This document shows positions 1 to 6,997 of a stretch of 8,166 nucleotides of DNA, piece by piece. Where the stretch lies: the NCBI GenBank assembly GCA_964522445.1, contig CAZFUY010000115.1:1-8166 (forward strand). The letters run 5' to 3'. Within the stretch, counting starts at the first letter, position 1. Each line of letters starts with the position of its first letter. The notes below the pieces were generated by a model. That model saw only the letters and a list, made by a program, of their open reading frames with translations. It searched no databases and was not told the origin of the DNA. The DNA is from CAZFUY01 sp964522445 (GTDB taxonomy: Bacteria; Pseudomonadota; Gammaproteobacteria; SZUA-229). The position numbers and the translations under genes are program-made.

Positions 1-698
1 GCAATCGAACTATCAGAATCCATATTCCACTCCATGTGACGATAAACAAATTTCAGATCACCCCAGTTATATTTATAACCGATACCACCTATAATCTGGT
101 ATGTGCTATCAGACTGTCCTGTTCCCACATCGAAGTGATAAGGCATAAACCAGTTTTCATTTAACGCCAGTTGACCGCGTACACCAATAACTGCATCAAA
201 TACCGTTTCGCTACCGGAGGCTCCGACAGTATTATTATTTCCGGTTAAATCCAGGTCGACATCAATATCAAAATAACGCGCACCGAATATAAAATCTGTT
301 GTGTTTTGATTGCTATGGCTAATGTTGTAACCCGCGAGTATGCTAATAACCAGACCTTTAAGTTGAAGGTCTACATTTACCGTTCCACTGGGAAGAGTTG
401 CACCATCATCCGCCCCAATGTCCATATAAATTAAATCATTTACAAACGACCATTTATTGTTGCGCACTTCATAAGTACCCATTAATGCAAAATCCAGCTC
501 CCTGATAATATCGCCAAAATTTATATCAATATCAGTTTCGTTCTGCTGTTTTCCGCTTATGCCAGCCCCCCATAAATAAACACTGGCCGAATGCTTCCAT
601 CTGTCATCGCCATTGGCTGAAGCCGTTAAAGAGCTTAACAGCATGCTACAGGTACAAAGTAATAACACTATTTTTATAGTGGTTTTAGGTGTTTTCAT
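1..698 (-). CDS. Outer-membrane beta-barrel protein, C-terminus cut off by window edge
   Basis: The minus-strand frame is open from ATG (698-696) to the left edge: 232 codons with no stop, so the C-terminus is missing. Residues 1-28 form a classic Sec signal peptide: a basic start (MKTPKTTIK), a Leu-rich core, and an ASA|N cleavage site after residue 28. The mature part alternates short amphipathic strands and polar turns (for example SVYLWGAGISG, FALMGTYEV, FIFGARYFDIDVDL, IGGIGYKYNWG, LKFVYRHMEW). This is the pattern of small outer-membrane barrels of roughly 250 residues. A strong ribosome site GAAGGAA (713-707) lies 8 nt before the ATG and supports this start. The gene diverges from the AraC-type regulator at 845, so regulation by that protein is plausible but is inference. 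I do not recognise a specific subfamily or substrate. It could be a general porin-like or adhesin-like barrel. Confidence 0.85.
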   Translation of the reverse strand, partial: MKTPKTTIKIVLLLCTCSMLLSSLTASANGDDRWKHSASVYLWGAGISGKQQNETDIDINFGDIIRELDFALMGTYEVRNNKWSFVNDLIYMDIGADDGATLPSGTVNVDLQLKGLVISILAGYNISHSNQNTTDFIFGARYFDIDVDLDLTGNNNTVGASGSETVFDAVIGVRGQLALNENWFMPYHFDVGTGQSDSTYQIIGGIGYKYNWGDLKFVYRHMEWNMDSDSSI

Positions 699-844
699 TT
701 AAGCTTTTCCTTCTTAAAATTATTTAATACTGATCTAGTCTATAGCTTGTATATTAAACAATTTTTTTCTATACTTCTTATCATATTGCGACAATTCAAA
801 TATGAGCTAGTAACAACTCAAGGAAGTTTATACATACATATAAA
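699..844. promoter_or_regulatory. Divergent promoter region between barrel gene and AraC-type regulator
   Basis: This 146-nt, very AT-rich spacer must hold the promoters of both divergent genes. On the plus strand TATCAT (779-784) resembles a -10 box for the regulator, with no clear -35. On the minus strand TTGTTT is followed after about 17 nt by a weak AT-rich -10. The partly symmetric stretch CTAGTCTATAG lies near 734-744. None of these boxes is strong, so only the presence of a shared regulatory region is claimed, not exact sites. Confidence 0.4.
821..826 (+). promoter_or_regulatory. Distant ribosome-binding site of the AraC-type gene
   Basis: AGGAAG is the only good Shine-Dalgarno match upstream of the regulator, but it ends 18 nt before the ATG at 845, well beyond the usual 5-10 nt. 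In the same frame a TGA stop lies at 803-805. No ATG, GTG or TTG occurs between it and 845, only an ATA at 830. The ATG at 845 is therefore kept as start, probably with weak initiation. Confidence 0.4.
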
Positions 845-1846
845 ATGCCTCATAAAAACAAAATCCCCCTTCTCCGAGCGGCAACCCTCACCCCGCTGTT
901 ACTAGCGGCTAAAGAAATTGGCACTCCGGTTGAAAAAATGCTGCGCCAGGTAAATTTACCCACGCAGATTGATGACTGCCCGCACATGATTCTGCCTGAA
1001 ATACCCGCGTGGAAATTAGTGAATAATATCTTTAAACTGGAGGGTGATCCGCTGTTTGGCCTTAAAGCGGCTACAGAACTGGCACCCCATGACCTGGACA
1101 CAATAAAACCCTTACTGGCAGGTTGCACCAATTTAAAGCAATTACTTGAACGTATTGTAAATATTGCTCCAACGCAAAGCACTATTGCTGGCTACAGTTT
1201 GCGGGAAACCGGCAACATAATCTGGTTTAACTATCAAACACCGCATCTAATTGCGGACTATGAACAGGTTGAACTATATGATCTCACCGGCATAATACAA
1301 CTGGTACAGTTAGTTGTCGGCGCACACTGGCGTCCCAATGAAATTCATTTCAGTTTTAACTATAACCATCATATTAATCAATCTGAACAGCTTAATCCGT
1401 CAAAAATTCTATTTTCACAACCTAACGGTGCTATCGCTATTCCCCGCCATCTACTTGCAATGCAATTACCCAACCTGACTGATAAAAACAACGATACAAT
1501 ACCTGATTATTCGTTACCCGGAACACTCAGTGACCAGCTTATGACAACCGCCTTTCAGTATATCGGCGAGAAAAAACTCGATAATAAATTACTAACCGAC
1601 CTTACCGGCATGCAATTCAGAACGCTGCAACGTAAACTGGCAAAAGAAAATACCAGCTTTTCTCGAATTTTAGATAGCGCACGTTTTCGTAAATCACAGT
1701 TTTTACTAAAAAAATCCGATGAAAAACTTCTCGATATTTCACTTATGCTCGGCTATTCAAATGCCTCAGCATTTTCTCGAGCTTTTAGGCAATGGTCTGG
1801 TGTATCGCCGGGTGAATTTAGAAAGCTTAACCTTAATATTTCATGA
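845..1846 (+). CDS. AraC-family transcriptional regulator with arabinose-binding-like N-terminal domain
   Basis: This is a 333-residue DNA-binding regulator of the AraC/XylS family, of the subgroup (OruR/ArgR/ToxT-like layout) with a long N-terminal effector domain. Residues about 15-200 match that domain in architecture: it opens with a helical segment (LTPLLLAAKEIG) and contains DPLFGLKAA (68-76). The C-terminus carries the two helix-turn-helix units. The first is around 245-267 (LTGMQFRTLQRKL) and the second around 295-325. The second includes the family signature ISLMLGYSNASAFSRAFRQW followed by SGVSPGEFR. Length is normal and nothing is missing. It lies back to back with the barrel gene and converges on the decayed DUF1254 gene, so either may be or have been its target (inference). 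The effector is unknown. The start is the only standard codon after an in-frame stop at 803-805, although the ribosome site is unusually far upstream. Confidence 0.93.
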   Translation: MPHKNKIPLLRAATLTPLLLAAKEIGTPVEKMLRQVNLPTQIDDCPHMILPEIPAWKLVNNIFKLEGDPLFGLKAATELAPHDLDTIKPLLAGCTNLKQLLERIVNIAPTQSTIAGYSLRETGNIIWFNYQTPHLIADYEQVELYDLTGIIQLVQLVVGAHWRPNEIHFSFNYNHHINQSEQLNPSKILFSQPNGAIAIPRHLLAMQLPNLTDKNNDTIPDYSLPGTLSDQLMTTAFQYIGEKKLDNKLLTDLTGMQFRTLQRKLAKENTSFSRILDSARFRKSQFLLKKSDEKLLDISLMLGYSNASAFSRAFRQWSGVSPGEFRKLNLNIS

Positions 1847-1865
1847 ACTTAACCAACTTTAATCG

Positions 1866-2569
1866 CTAGAGGTTAACAATATCTAATTGGGGTATCTCGA
1901 ATTTTTTACCCAACATATAATCAGGGGTCATACCTTTATCTTTCTGAACCTGCTGACAGGTTTGCATAATCGCCTACATATCCCATTTATTTGCCCCCAG
2001 ATAGCTTGCTTTACATTTTAGATTCATTTGCAATCTATCTTCAGCTTTATGAGCTGCCTTTATATCTTCTGGATCTTTAATATCAGCTTGTATTCAAAAA
2101 TAACAATAGCGTATGGGATACCTTCATTTTTTCACTCAGGGATTATTGCAGGATTATCAAAAGCGTATAAATTTTAGTGTTCTTCCTATATAACCCATGC
2201 AGTCTGATAACGCCCATCGACATCCGCCATAGTAATCATTGTCAGTTCACTTTTATTAAGCACCAGCCATGAGTAAATTGTGTCAAAGTTAATTCACATG
2301 ATGGTTTCATCTTTGGGGTCAGCTGTCTTGCCTACGCTCATAATAACGCCAACACCATTGTTCCTGTTACCGCGCTATTTTTACATAACGTCATTATTTT
2401 CTGAGTTTTAACCAGAGCAGAGTTATCTTTTGTAGCGGCTGTTACATTAGTCAGTGAAACCGCAGTTGTATATGCTTTATCATCCTGCTGAGGTACTCGA
2501 AGCCTCATTACAGGCGGTTAAAAATTGCATAGAAGCGGCAAGCATCGCAAATATGATATTGTTCTTTTT
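1866..2569 (-). pseudogene. Decayed DUF1254-family lipoprotein gene
   Basis: No intact frame exists here, but the minus strand reads as one broken protein across frames. It opens with KKNNIIFAMLAASMQFLTAC (2569 to about 2510), a good lipoprotein signal with lipobox LTAC. The expected start is lost: the codon just before the first Lys is TAA. A frameshift near 2480-2485 leads into DKAYTTAVSLTNVTAATKDN and LVKTQKIMT. A second, near 2365, leads into GKTADPKDETIM, then NFDTIYSWLVL and MADVDGRYQTAW (about 2293-2190). The last two match the DUF1254 hallmarks N-x-D-T-x-Y-S and D-x-x-x-R-Y. A third, near 2090, leads into DIKDPEDIKAAHKAEDRLQM, the usual 'PED...A' segment late in DUF1254. In-frame stops lie at 2294-2296, 2186-2188, 2174-2176, 2132-2134 and 1974-1976. 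The natural stop is TAG at 1866-1868. About 235 codons remain. The family's function is poorly known. The many independent lesions argue against sequencing error. Confidence 0.8.
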
Positions 2570-2802
2570 TTAAACTATTCTTTAATAGATTGTTATGAGT
2601 CTGTACAAATACTGGTGCATAGAGCATACAGTTTATTGATCTAATTAATGCTTCAGTTTAATGACTTTACTGAAGATAACTAATTAACATTACAGCAAAT
2701 GCACTTCATTAAAGCCTGTTTAAAAGTAAATATCCACGCTCTAATGACGTGGTTTAATTGTTAAATAAACATACCAATCAGCACGCCCTATAATTTGCAA
2801 TA
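2570..2802. other. Intergenic region between corA-like gene and the pseudogene
   Basis: This 233-nt AT-rich stretch lies downstream of the CorA-type gene and upstream of the pseudogene, both on the minus strand. It should once have held the promoter of the DUF1254 gene. I see no gene in it. The only structure noted is the weak hairpin at 2734-2752. Confidence 0.5.
2734..2752 (-). terminator. Weak hairpin downstream of the CorA-type gene
   Basis: CCACG (2734-2738) pairs with CGTGG (2748-2752) around a 9-nt loop, about 50 nt past the CorA stop. On the minus strand it is followed by an AT-rich run (ATATTTACTTTTAA) rather than a clean T tract. It is only a possible terminator. Confidence 0.25.
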
Positions 2803-3771
2803 CTAATCAAGCCAGCCATCTTTTTTAAAGTAAAAATACAAGCCCAATGCTACGCCAGCCATAACCACAAGTGCAATAGGATAACCCCATGTAAGATGAA
2901 GCTCCGGCATATTGTCAAAATTCATACCAAAAATACCGGCCAAAAAAGTGATCGGCATAAATATGGCTGAAAGAATTGTTAACACCCCTAACCGATGATT
3001 CATTTTTTCCTGCTCGTTAGTATCGTAGCGTAAGCTTAAATCGGTAATCGTTTTATCCAGGCGCAGCAACACCTGAGATGTATTTGATGCATTGGTTGTA
3101 GCCAGCTGAAAATACATCGGGTATTCGATCAGGTTCAGCAAATTTTCATCAAGGCTGCGTAACATATCAAAACAAACAATCTGTGAACTACTCACGGTAT
3201 CATAGACTCGCAATAGTTTTTTTTGATCATGAATATCACCTATCTCAATACTCTCCGGGTTTTTATCCATTTGCTCATCCATACGATAAAGCTCTGAACG
3301 AAGCTCTATTGCCATTTTAGACACCAACAATGATTCACGTGCCAATAGTGCGCTTAACAACGACGGCATCGAACCTTTTGCCAGCTTTAATTGATTAGTC
3401 ACAGTTAATAAATACTGATGCGTCATAACAGAAGCCGCATTAAAACAGATAACTAAATTTTGAAGACATAAAAATGAGACATAATGCTCTCTAGGCCCAC
3501 GCTCATCCGTATTAACGCACACCGAGCATTCAAAGTAGACTTCATTTTCAAAAGGAAATACCACGCTGACGTTTCTCGGGTTTAAGACACAGTAAATAGC
3601 CGTATCATCTACCCCCAGATCTATCAAAAAACGCTCAATGTCTGTTGCCTCACCTTCCATAATACTGACCATGTACATGGAATTATGATCGCGATAAGTT
3701 GTGTTAAATGTAAGCTCTTCGATGGTTTCTATCGTTGCCGCTTCAGTTACCTGGTAATAGTTTGCTTTCAT
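2803..3771 (-). CDS. CorA-family divalent metal cation transporter
   Basis: This 322-residue inner-membrane protein belongs to the CorA/ZntB superfamily of pentameric channels that move Mg2+ or related cations (Co2+, Ni2+, Zn2+). A long N-terminal cytoplasmic part (residues 1 to about 260, rich in acidic and helical segments) is followed by two C-terminal membrane helices, about 264-281 and 295-315. The hallmark GMN pore motif sits at 282-284 directly after the first helix (LAGIFGMNF), followed by the conserved MPEL (288-291). The chain ends with a short basic tail, KKDGWLD, common in this family. Length is normal. The start is supported by GGAG (3780-3777), 5 nt before ATG. The gene stands alone, transcribed away from the exporter operon at 4228. 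Ion preference cannot be read from sequence: the residue before GMN is Phe rather than the more usual Tyr of CorA. I therefore give no gene symbol. Confidence 0.93.
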   Translation of the reverse strand: MKANYYQVTEAATIETIEELTFNTTYRDHNSMYMVSIMEGEATDIERFLIDLGVDDTAIYCVLNPRNVSVVFPFENEVYFECSVCVNTDERGPREHYVSFLCLQNLVICFNAASVMTHQYLLTVTNQLKLAKGSMPSLLSALLARESLLVSKMAIELRSELYRMDEQMDKNPESIEIGDIHDQKKLLRVYDTVSSSQIVCFDMLRSLDENLLNLIEYPMYFQLATTNASNTSQVLLRLDKTITDLSLRYDTNEQEKMNHRLGVLTILSAIFMPITFLAGIFGMNFDNMPELHLTWGYPIALVVMAGVALGLYFYFKKDGWLD

Positions 3772-3946
3772 ATGTACTCCAACCCTGATTTATTGTAAAG
3801 AAAGCCTTTCCGAAGTGTACAGATAATGTATATTGAATAAAATAACCTGTAAGCCATAGGTGAATTTTTTACTACTATTGAACTAGAATAATTTTAGTCT
3901 TTAATTAGACCTTACATCATTACGGTTTCTTTATAAACCAGCGCAT

Positions 3947-3960
3947 TGAGCACAAGCTCA
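3947..3960. repeat. 14-bp inverted repeat, possible operator
   Basis: TGAGC, a 4-nt spacer ACAA, then GCTCA: perfect 5-bp arms in the long divergent spacer. It lies about 175 nt upstream of the corA-like ATG and 268 nt upstream of the efflux-gene ATG. It could be a dimeric-repressor site, but chance occurrence cannot be excluded. Confidence 0.3.
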
Positions 3961-4214
3961 CTCTATTAGAACCAATATTAGACTTTATTCGTCTGTATAA
4001 ATATTTTTCGGAAGATATATCGTTGTGTCATAAAATGGTAAGTGCATTTGAATGAACATGCTATATGATAGGTATAACTTAACAGAACTAAAACTCAATT
4101 TTATCAGATTACTCCATACCAGTTGCTATCTGTGTATTGCATAATGCCGACAAGCACAAGAATTGTTCTAAACTAGCACTGAAATGACTTATAAAATATG
4201 ACTAAATCACGAAT

Positions 4215-4221
4215 AAGAGGA
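4215..4221 (+). promoter_or_regulatory. Ribosome-binding site that fixes the efflux-gene start
   Basis: AAGAGGA ends 6 nt before ATG 4228. The longer in-frame ATG at 4198 lacks such a site and would put charged residues (TKSRIRGK) before the signal peptide, so 4228 is the likely start. Confidence 0.75.
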
Positions 4222-4227
4222 AAAGCA

Positions 4228-5640
4228 ATGCAAACTAAACCGCAATTGAAACTACTGGCATCCTTGTCAGGTTTCCTGTTTCTTTTTGGTTGCGCATTAA
4301 TGGACGCACCCACATCCGACTCCATTTTAGATGAAACTAATACCGTAAAAAGCAGTGCTCAGAACAGGTGGGCAAGTACCGTTACTGGAGGTACAGTGGA
4401 TGATGGCTGGTTACAAAATTTTGAAGACCCGAAATTAGTCAAATTAGTTGCTGAAGTTATGGCGAATAATAAAAGCCTGCAAGCAGCATCGGCACAGGTT
4501 GATGCCGCTGCCGCTTTAGCAACACAGGCGGGAGCAGCATTAAAGCCGAGCATTGGCCTCGGTGCTGCGGCTAATGTAGGTGACTCTTCAGGTATTTCTT
4601 CGTTTGACTCCAGCAATGCTTTTTTAAATATGTCATGGGAGTTAGATGTATGGGGGCGTGTTCGCTCTCAGGAAGCCTCAGCGACAGCAGCCTATAAAGC
4701 AACGGAAGCGGATTATATGTTTGCCCGTCAGTCACTGGCTGCCGTGACCAGTAAAACCTGGTTTTTAGCCACTCAGATACACGGTCAAAAACAGCTAGCT
4801 GAGGAAGCCGTCGATATTTTTTCAAAGTTAATTAAGATTGTTGAAGCCAGAAAACGTGCTGGCAAAGCCCAACCACAAGATTTACCTCTAGCAAGAGCGG
4901 ATCTGGCGAATGCTCAGGGGGCTTTACATCAAATTACCAGCAGCTACAAAGAAGTGCTGCGCAGCATTGAAGTGTTAAGTGGTCGCTACCCATCCGGCAA
5001 ACTTCAGCCAAACACTGAGTTTGTTGCAATATTGCCGGATATCCCCGTTGGCTTACCTTCAGAAATTTTAGAACGCCGCCCGGATTTAATTGCCGCAGAA
5101 CAACGTGTTGCAGCTACATTTTATGGCAAAGAACAGGCTGAGGCAGCAAGGCTGCCAAAGGTTTCACTAACAGCATCAGCTGGAAATGTTAACAGTGGTC
5201 TTGCGGATATGCTTAATGTCAATGATCCCGTTGGTCAGATGGGTGCAAGTCTTTTTGCGCCTTTGTATTCAGGCGGTGCATTAAAGGCTGGCGTTGAAAT
5301 TGCTGATGCCAACAAAAAAGCCGCGATGTCTGCCTATGCACAAAGAGTGCTAGAAGCATTTAAAGAAGTTGAAACCGCACTGGAAAATGAAAAGTTATTT
5401 TTACAACGTGAAGAAAGTTTACAGACAGTAGTCGATGAAAGAACTGAAGCTGTACGCATAATGGAAGTACAGTATAAAGTCGGACGAATTGAGTTTTATA
5501 ATTTGTTGCAGGCTCAGGCTGGGCTTTTATCTTCCCGCTCTACTTTAATCTCAATGAGAAACGAACGCCTTTCACAGCGGGTAAATTTACATCTCGCATT
5601 GGGTGGCAGTTTTGAAGACAACACAAAAAAAGTTAATTAA
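4228..5640 (+). CDS. TolC/NodT-type outer-membrane efflux lipoprotein
   Basis: This 470-residue outer-membrane factor forms the trimeric exit duct of a tripartite exporter. The signal peptide ends in lipobox LFGC with Cys22 lipidated. Ala at +2 predicts outer-membrane sorting. Two repeated outer-membrane-efflux domains follow. In the first are the helical segment LQAASAQVDAAAALATQAGA and the hallmark WELDVWGRVRS (W137 onward). In the second are EILERRPDLIAAEQRVAA (ERRPDL at 282-287), ARLPKVSLTASAG and a C-terminal helix containing YKVGRIEFYNLLQAQ. These match OprM/NodT-family proteins, and length is normal. It is the first gene of the plus-strand cluster, 26 nt before the DUF3302 gene. This suggests that it works with the HlyD-type adaptor at 5990 to export an unknown substrate. 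A longer start at 4198 is possible but disfavoured by the ribosome site and the signal-peptide shape. Confidence 0.94.
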   Translation: MQTKPQLKLLASLSGFLFLFGCALMDAPTSDSILDETNTVKSSAQNRWASTVTGGTVDDGWLQNFEDPKLVKLVAEVMANNKSLQAASAQVDAAAALATQAGAALKPSIGLGAAANVGDSSGISSFDSSNAFLNMSWELDVWGRVRSQEASATAAYKATEADYMFARQSLAAVTSKTWFLATQIHGQKQLAEEAVDIFSKLIKIVEARKRAGKAQPQDLPLARADLANAQGALHQITSSYKEVLRSIEVLSGRYPSGKLQPNTEFVAILPDIPVGLPSEILERRPDLIAAEQRVAATFYGKEQAEAARLPKVSLTASAGNVNSGLADMLNVNDPVGQMGASLFAPLYSGGALKAGVEIADANKKAAMSAYAQRVLEAFKEVETALENEKLFLQREESLQTVVDERTEAVRIMEVQYKVGRIEFYNLLQAQAGLLSSRSTLISMRNERLSQRVNLHLALGGSFEDNTKKVN

Positions 5641-5666
5641 ATTAACACTTTATCAGGAGGCTTTAA

Positions 5667-5993
5667 ATGACAGGTTTAGATATTTTCGCACTCATCGTTT
5701 TGCTGGTTATTGTAGGCTCAGCCGGCTTTGTATTTTTTCTGATCGGCCAGTGGCCGGGTAAGGTTGCTGAGGAACGCAACCACCCTAATAAAGATGCAAT
5801 TAAAATCGGTAGCTGGCTAACCTTAATTGCGGCCTTTCCATTATGGACGGTTGTTGCCATGTGGGCACTTTCGGCACCCAGACCACCACAGGAAAATTTA
5901 ACCGCAGAGGAGATTGATAACAGTATTGAAGGACTTAAAAATACAATTAAAGATCTCGAAAAGCAAAAACAGGAAATGGGAGCACAAGCATGA
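5667..5993 (+). CDS. yiaW: DUF3302 (YiaW-like) inner-membrane protein
   Basis: This 108-residue membrane protein has two predicted helices, about residues 5-29 and 47-68, and a charged C-terminal helix (about 78-105) that looks like a short coiled coil (IEGLKNTIKDLEKQKQEMG). The loop between the membrane helices carries ERNHPNKDAI (36-45), the segment I recognise from E. coli YiaW. The second helix has the matching Trp-rich pattern (GSWLTLIAAFPLWTVVAMWA). Length matches YiaW (about 107 residues). A perfect AGGAGG (5655-5660) sits 6 nt before the ATG. Its stop overlaps the start of the HlyD-like gene (ATGA), so the two are translationally coupled, as expected for a YiaW/YiaV pair. The molecular role is unknown. 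It may be a small inner-membrane partner of the adaptor (inference). Confidence 0.85.
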   Translation: MTGLDIFALIVLLVIVGSAGFVFFLIGQWPGKVAEERNHPNKDAIKIGSWLTLIAAFPLWTVVAMWALSAPRPPQENLTAEEIDNSIEGLKNTIKDLEKQKQEMGAQA

Positions 5994-6931
5994 TTGCATT
6001 TTTAACGGTTATTTATATTGTTTTACTACAAGTTGCTTTCAAATTTAAATGGATAAAACCAACCACTTTATGGAAAGCCTCCCCCGTAATCTGGGTGTTA
6101 ATTCTGGCTATCGGATTATTTGTGCCCATGCAGTTCTGGGCACCCGGTGGAAAAGTTCTGGTTTTGCAAAATGCAGTCCCAATTGTGCCCAATGTTTCAG
6201 GCCAGGTAATTGAAATTTCAGTTAAGCCAAATGAACTCATTAACAAAGGTGACCCTTTATTTAAGCTCGATCCGACATTATATCAAGCCGGTGTAAACCA
6301 GATTCAGGCACAACTGGAGCTGGCAAATGCACGACTTCGAGAAGCACAGGATTTAAAGAAGGATAATGCCATTAGCATCTGGGAGTATGAACAGTATCAA
6401 GCTCAGGCAAAGCAACTGAAGGCATCGCTGGATACCGCAGAATATAATTTGGAGCAAACTGTTATCCGTGCACCGGCGGATGGCTTTGTAACAAATTTAG
6501 CGCTCAGAGAAGGCGCTAGAGTATCCTCTATTCCAATGGCACAAATAATGACATTTATTGATACATCTGATCATGTTATTTTTACGCAGATACTGCAAAG
6601 TTATTTACGTTTTATTGAACCTGGTCAGTTAGTCGAGGTGACATTTAAACGACAGCCCGGGAAAATTTATACCGGAAAAGTCGACTTCATCATAAATGCA
6701 AACGCAACAGGCCAGGTTATGGCAAGTGGTAAAATGGTGGCGACCAGAGAAATAAAGGCAATGCCATTTAGTGTGCGAATTTTGCTCGATGATAAAGAGT
6801 TCATGAATACTCTACCTGCCGGTACGGTTGGCAGTATCGCCATTTATACCGGGCAAGGTAAAATGACTCATATTATTAGAAAGGTGATGATAAGAATGGA
6901 TTCACTAACAAATTATTTTAATCCTAGCTAG
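5990..6931 (+). CDS. yiaV: HlyD-family membrane-fusion (periplasmic adaptor) protein, YiaV-like
   Basis: This 313-residue adaptor links an inner-membrane partner to an outer-membrane channel. Two hydrophobic N-terminal segments (about 2-18 and 31-48) anchor it. The first lipoyl half-motif follows (IVPNVSGQVIEISVKPNELI, 65-84, then KGDPLFKLDP, 86-95). A short helical hairpin comes next (about 100-152), then the second lipoyl half (NLEQTVIRAPADGFVTNLAL, 153-172). A beta-barrel region (PGQLVEVTF, 211-219) leads to a C-terminal end (IIRKVMIRMDSLTNYF) resembling that of E. coli YiaV. From memory YiaV is about 378 residues. This protein is shorter mainly in the hairpin, which spans only some 50 residues. 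The start overlaps the DUF3302 stop by 4 nt. Neighbouring genes supply an outer-membrane channel upstream and an AI-2E permease downstream. No classical pump is adjacent. The substrate is unknown. Confidence 0.9.
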   Translation: MIAFLTVIYIVLLQVAFKFKWIKPTTLWKASPVIWVLILAIGLFVPMQFWAPGGKVLVLQNAVPIVPNVSGQVIEISVKPNELINKGDPLFKLDPTLYQAGVNQIQAQLELANARLREAQDLKKDNAISIWEYEQYQAQAKQLKASLDTAEYNLEQTVIRAPADGFVTNLALREGARVSSIPMAQIMTFIDTSDHVIFTQILQSYLRFIEPGQLVEVTFKRQPGKIYTGKVDFIINANATGQVMASGKMVATREIKAMPFSVRILLDDKEFMNTLPAGTVGSIAIYTGQGKMTHIIRKVMIRMDSLTNYFNPS

Positions 6932-6997
6932 AACGATAACATCTATCCCCGACCACCCGTGTCGTGGGTAGCCTCCTGATAAAATGTAAAAGTATCA
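6932..6997 (+). other. Short spacer with competing weak hairpins before the permease gene
   Basis: This 66-nt gap, the widest in the cluster, contains mutually exclusive short hairpins: CGAC/GTCG (6950-6964), CCAC/GTGG (6953-6967) and ACCC/GGGT (6955-6969), each with a 4-bp stem. No T tract follows, so it is not a standard terminator. It might mark an RNA processing or attenuation point. The ATG at 6998 has only a weak purine-rich site (AAAAG) before it. Confidence 0.3.

Larger units (their letters stand above)
3772..4227. promoter_or_regulatory. Long divergent regulatory region between corA-like gene and exporter operon
   Basis: This 456-nt AT-rich spacer separates two divergent transcription units and holds no convincing gene. 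A 30-codon frame at 4051-4143 lacks a ribosome site. A possible promoter for the operon is TTCTAA (4166-4171), 17 nt, then TTATAA (4189-4194), about 35 nt before the ATG at 4228; its -35 is poor. Inverted repeats are present: TGAGC-N4-GCTCA at 3947-3960, GTCT-N6-AGAC at 3897-3910 and AGAC-N7-GTCT at 3980-3994. No riboswitch fold was recognised, although the region is long enough for one. Confidence 0.4.

Noticed and set aside
850..1182. Minus-strand 110-codon frame inside the AraC-type gene
   Set aside because: It is a shadow of the strongly supported regulator, with no domain pattern of its own.
1850..2802. Possible CRISPR array, insertion sequence or non-coding RNA in the gene-free stretch
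   Set aside because: There are no regular repeats, no terminal inverted repeats and no transposase remnants; most of the stretch is explained by the DUF1254 pseudogene.
4051..4143. 30-codon plus-strand frame (MNMLYDRYNL...) in the divergent spacer
   Set aside because: It has no ribosome site and no recognisable motif, and a frame of this length is expected by chance in AT-rich DNA.
4198..4227. Earlier in-frame ATG for the efflux lipoprotein
   Set aside because: It has no good ribosome site and would place charged residues before the lipoprotein signal; ATG 4228 has both a site and a proper signal.
6950..6969. Hairpins between the adaptor and permease genes as an intrinsic terminator
   Set aside because: Stems are only 4 bp, mutually exclusive, and not followed by a T tract.
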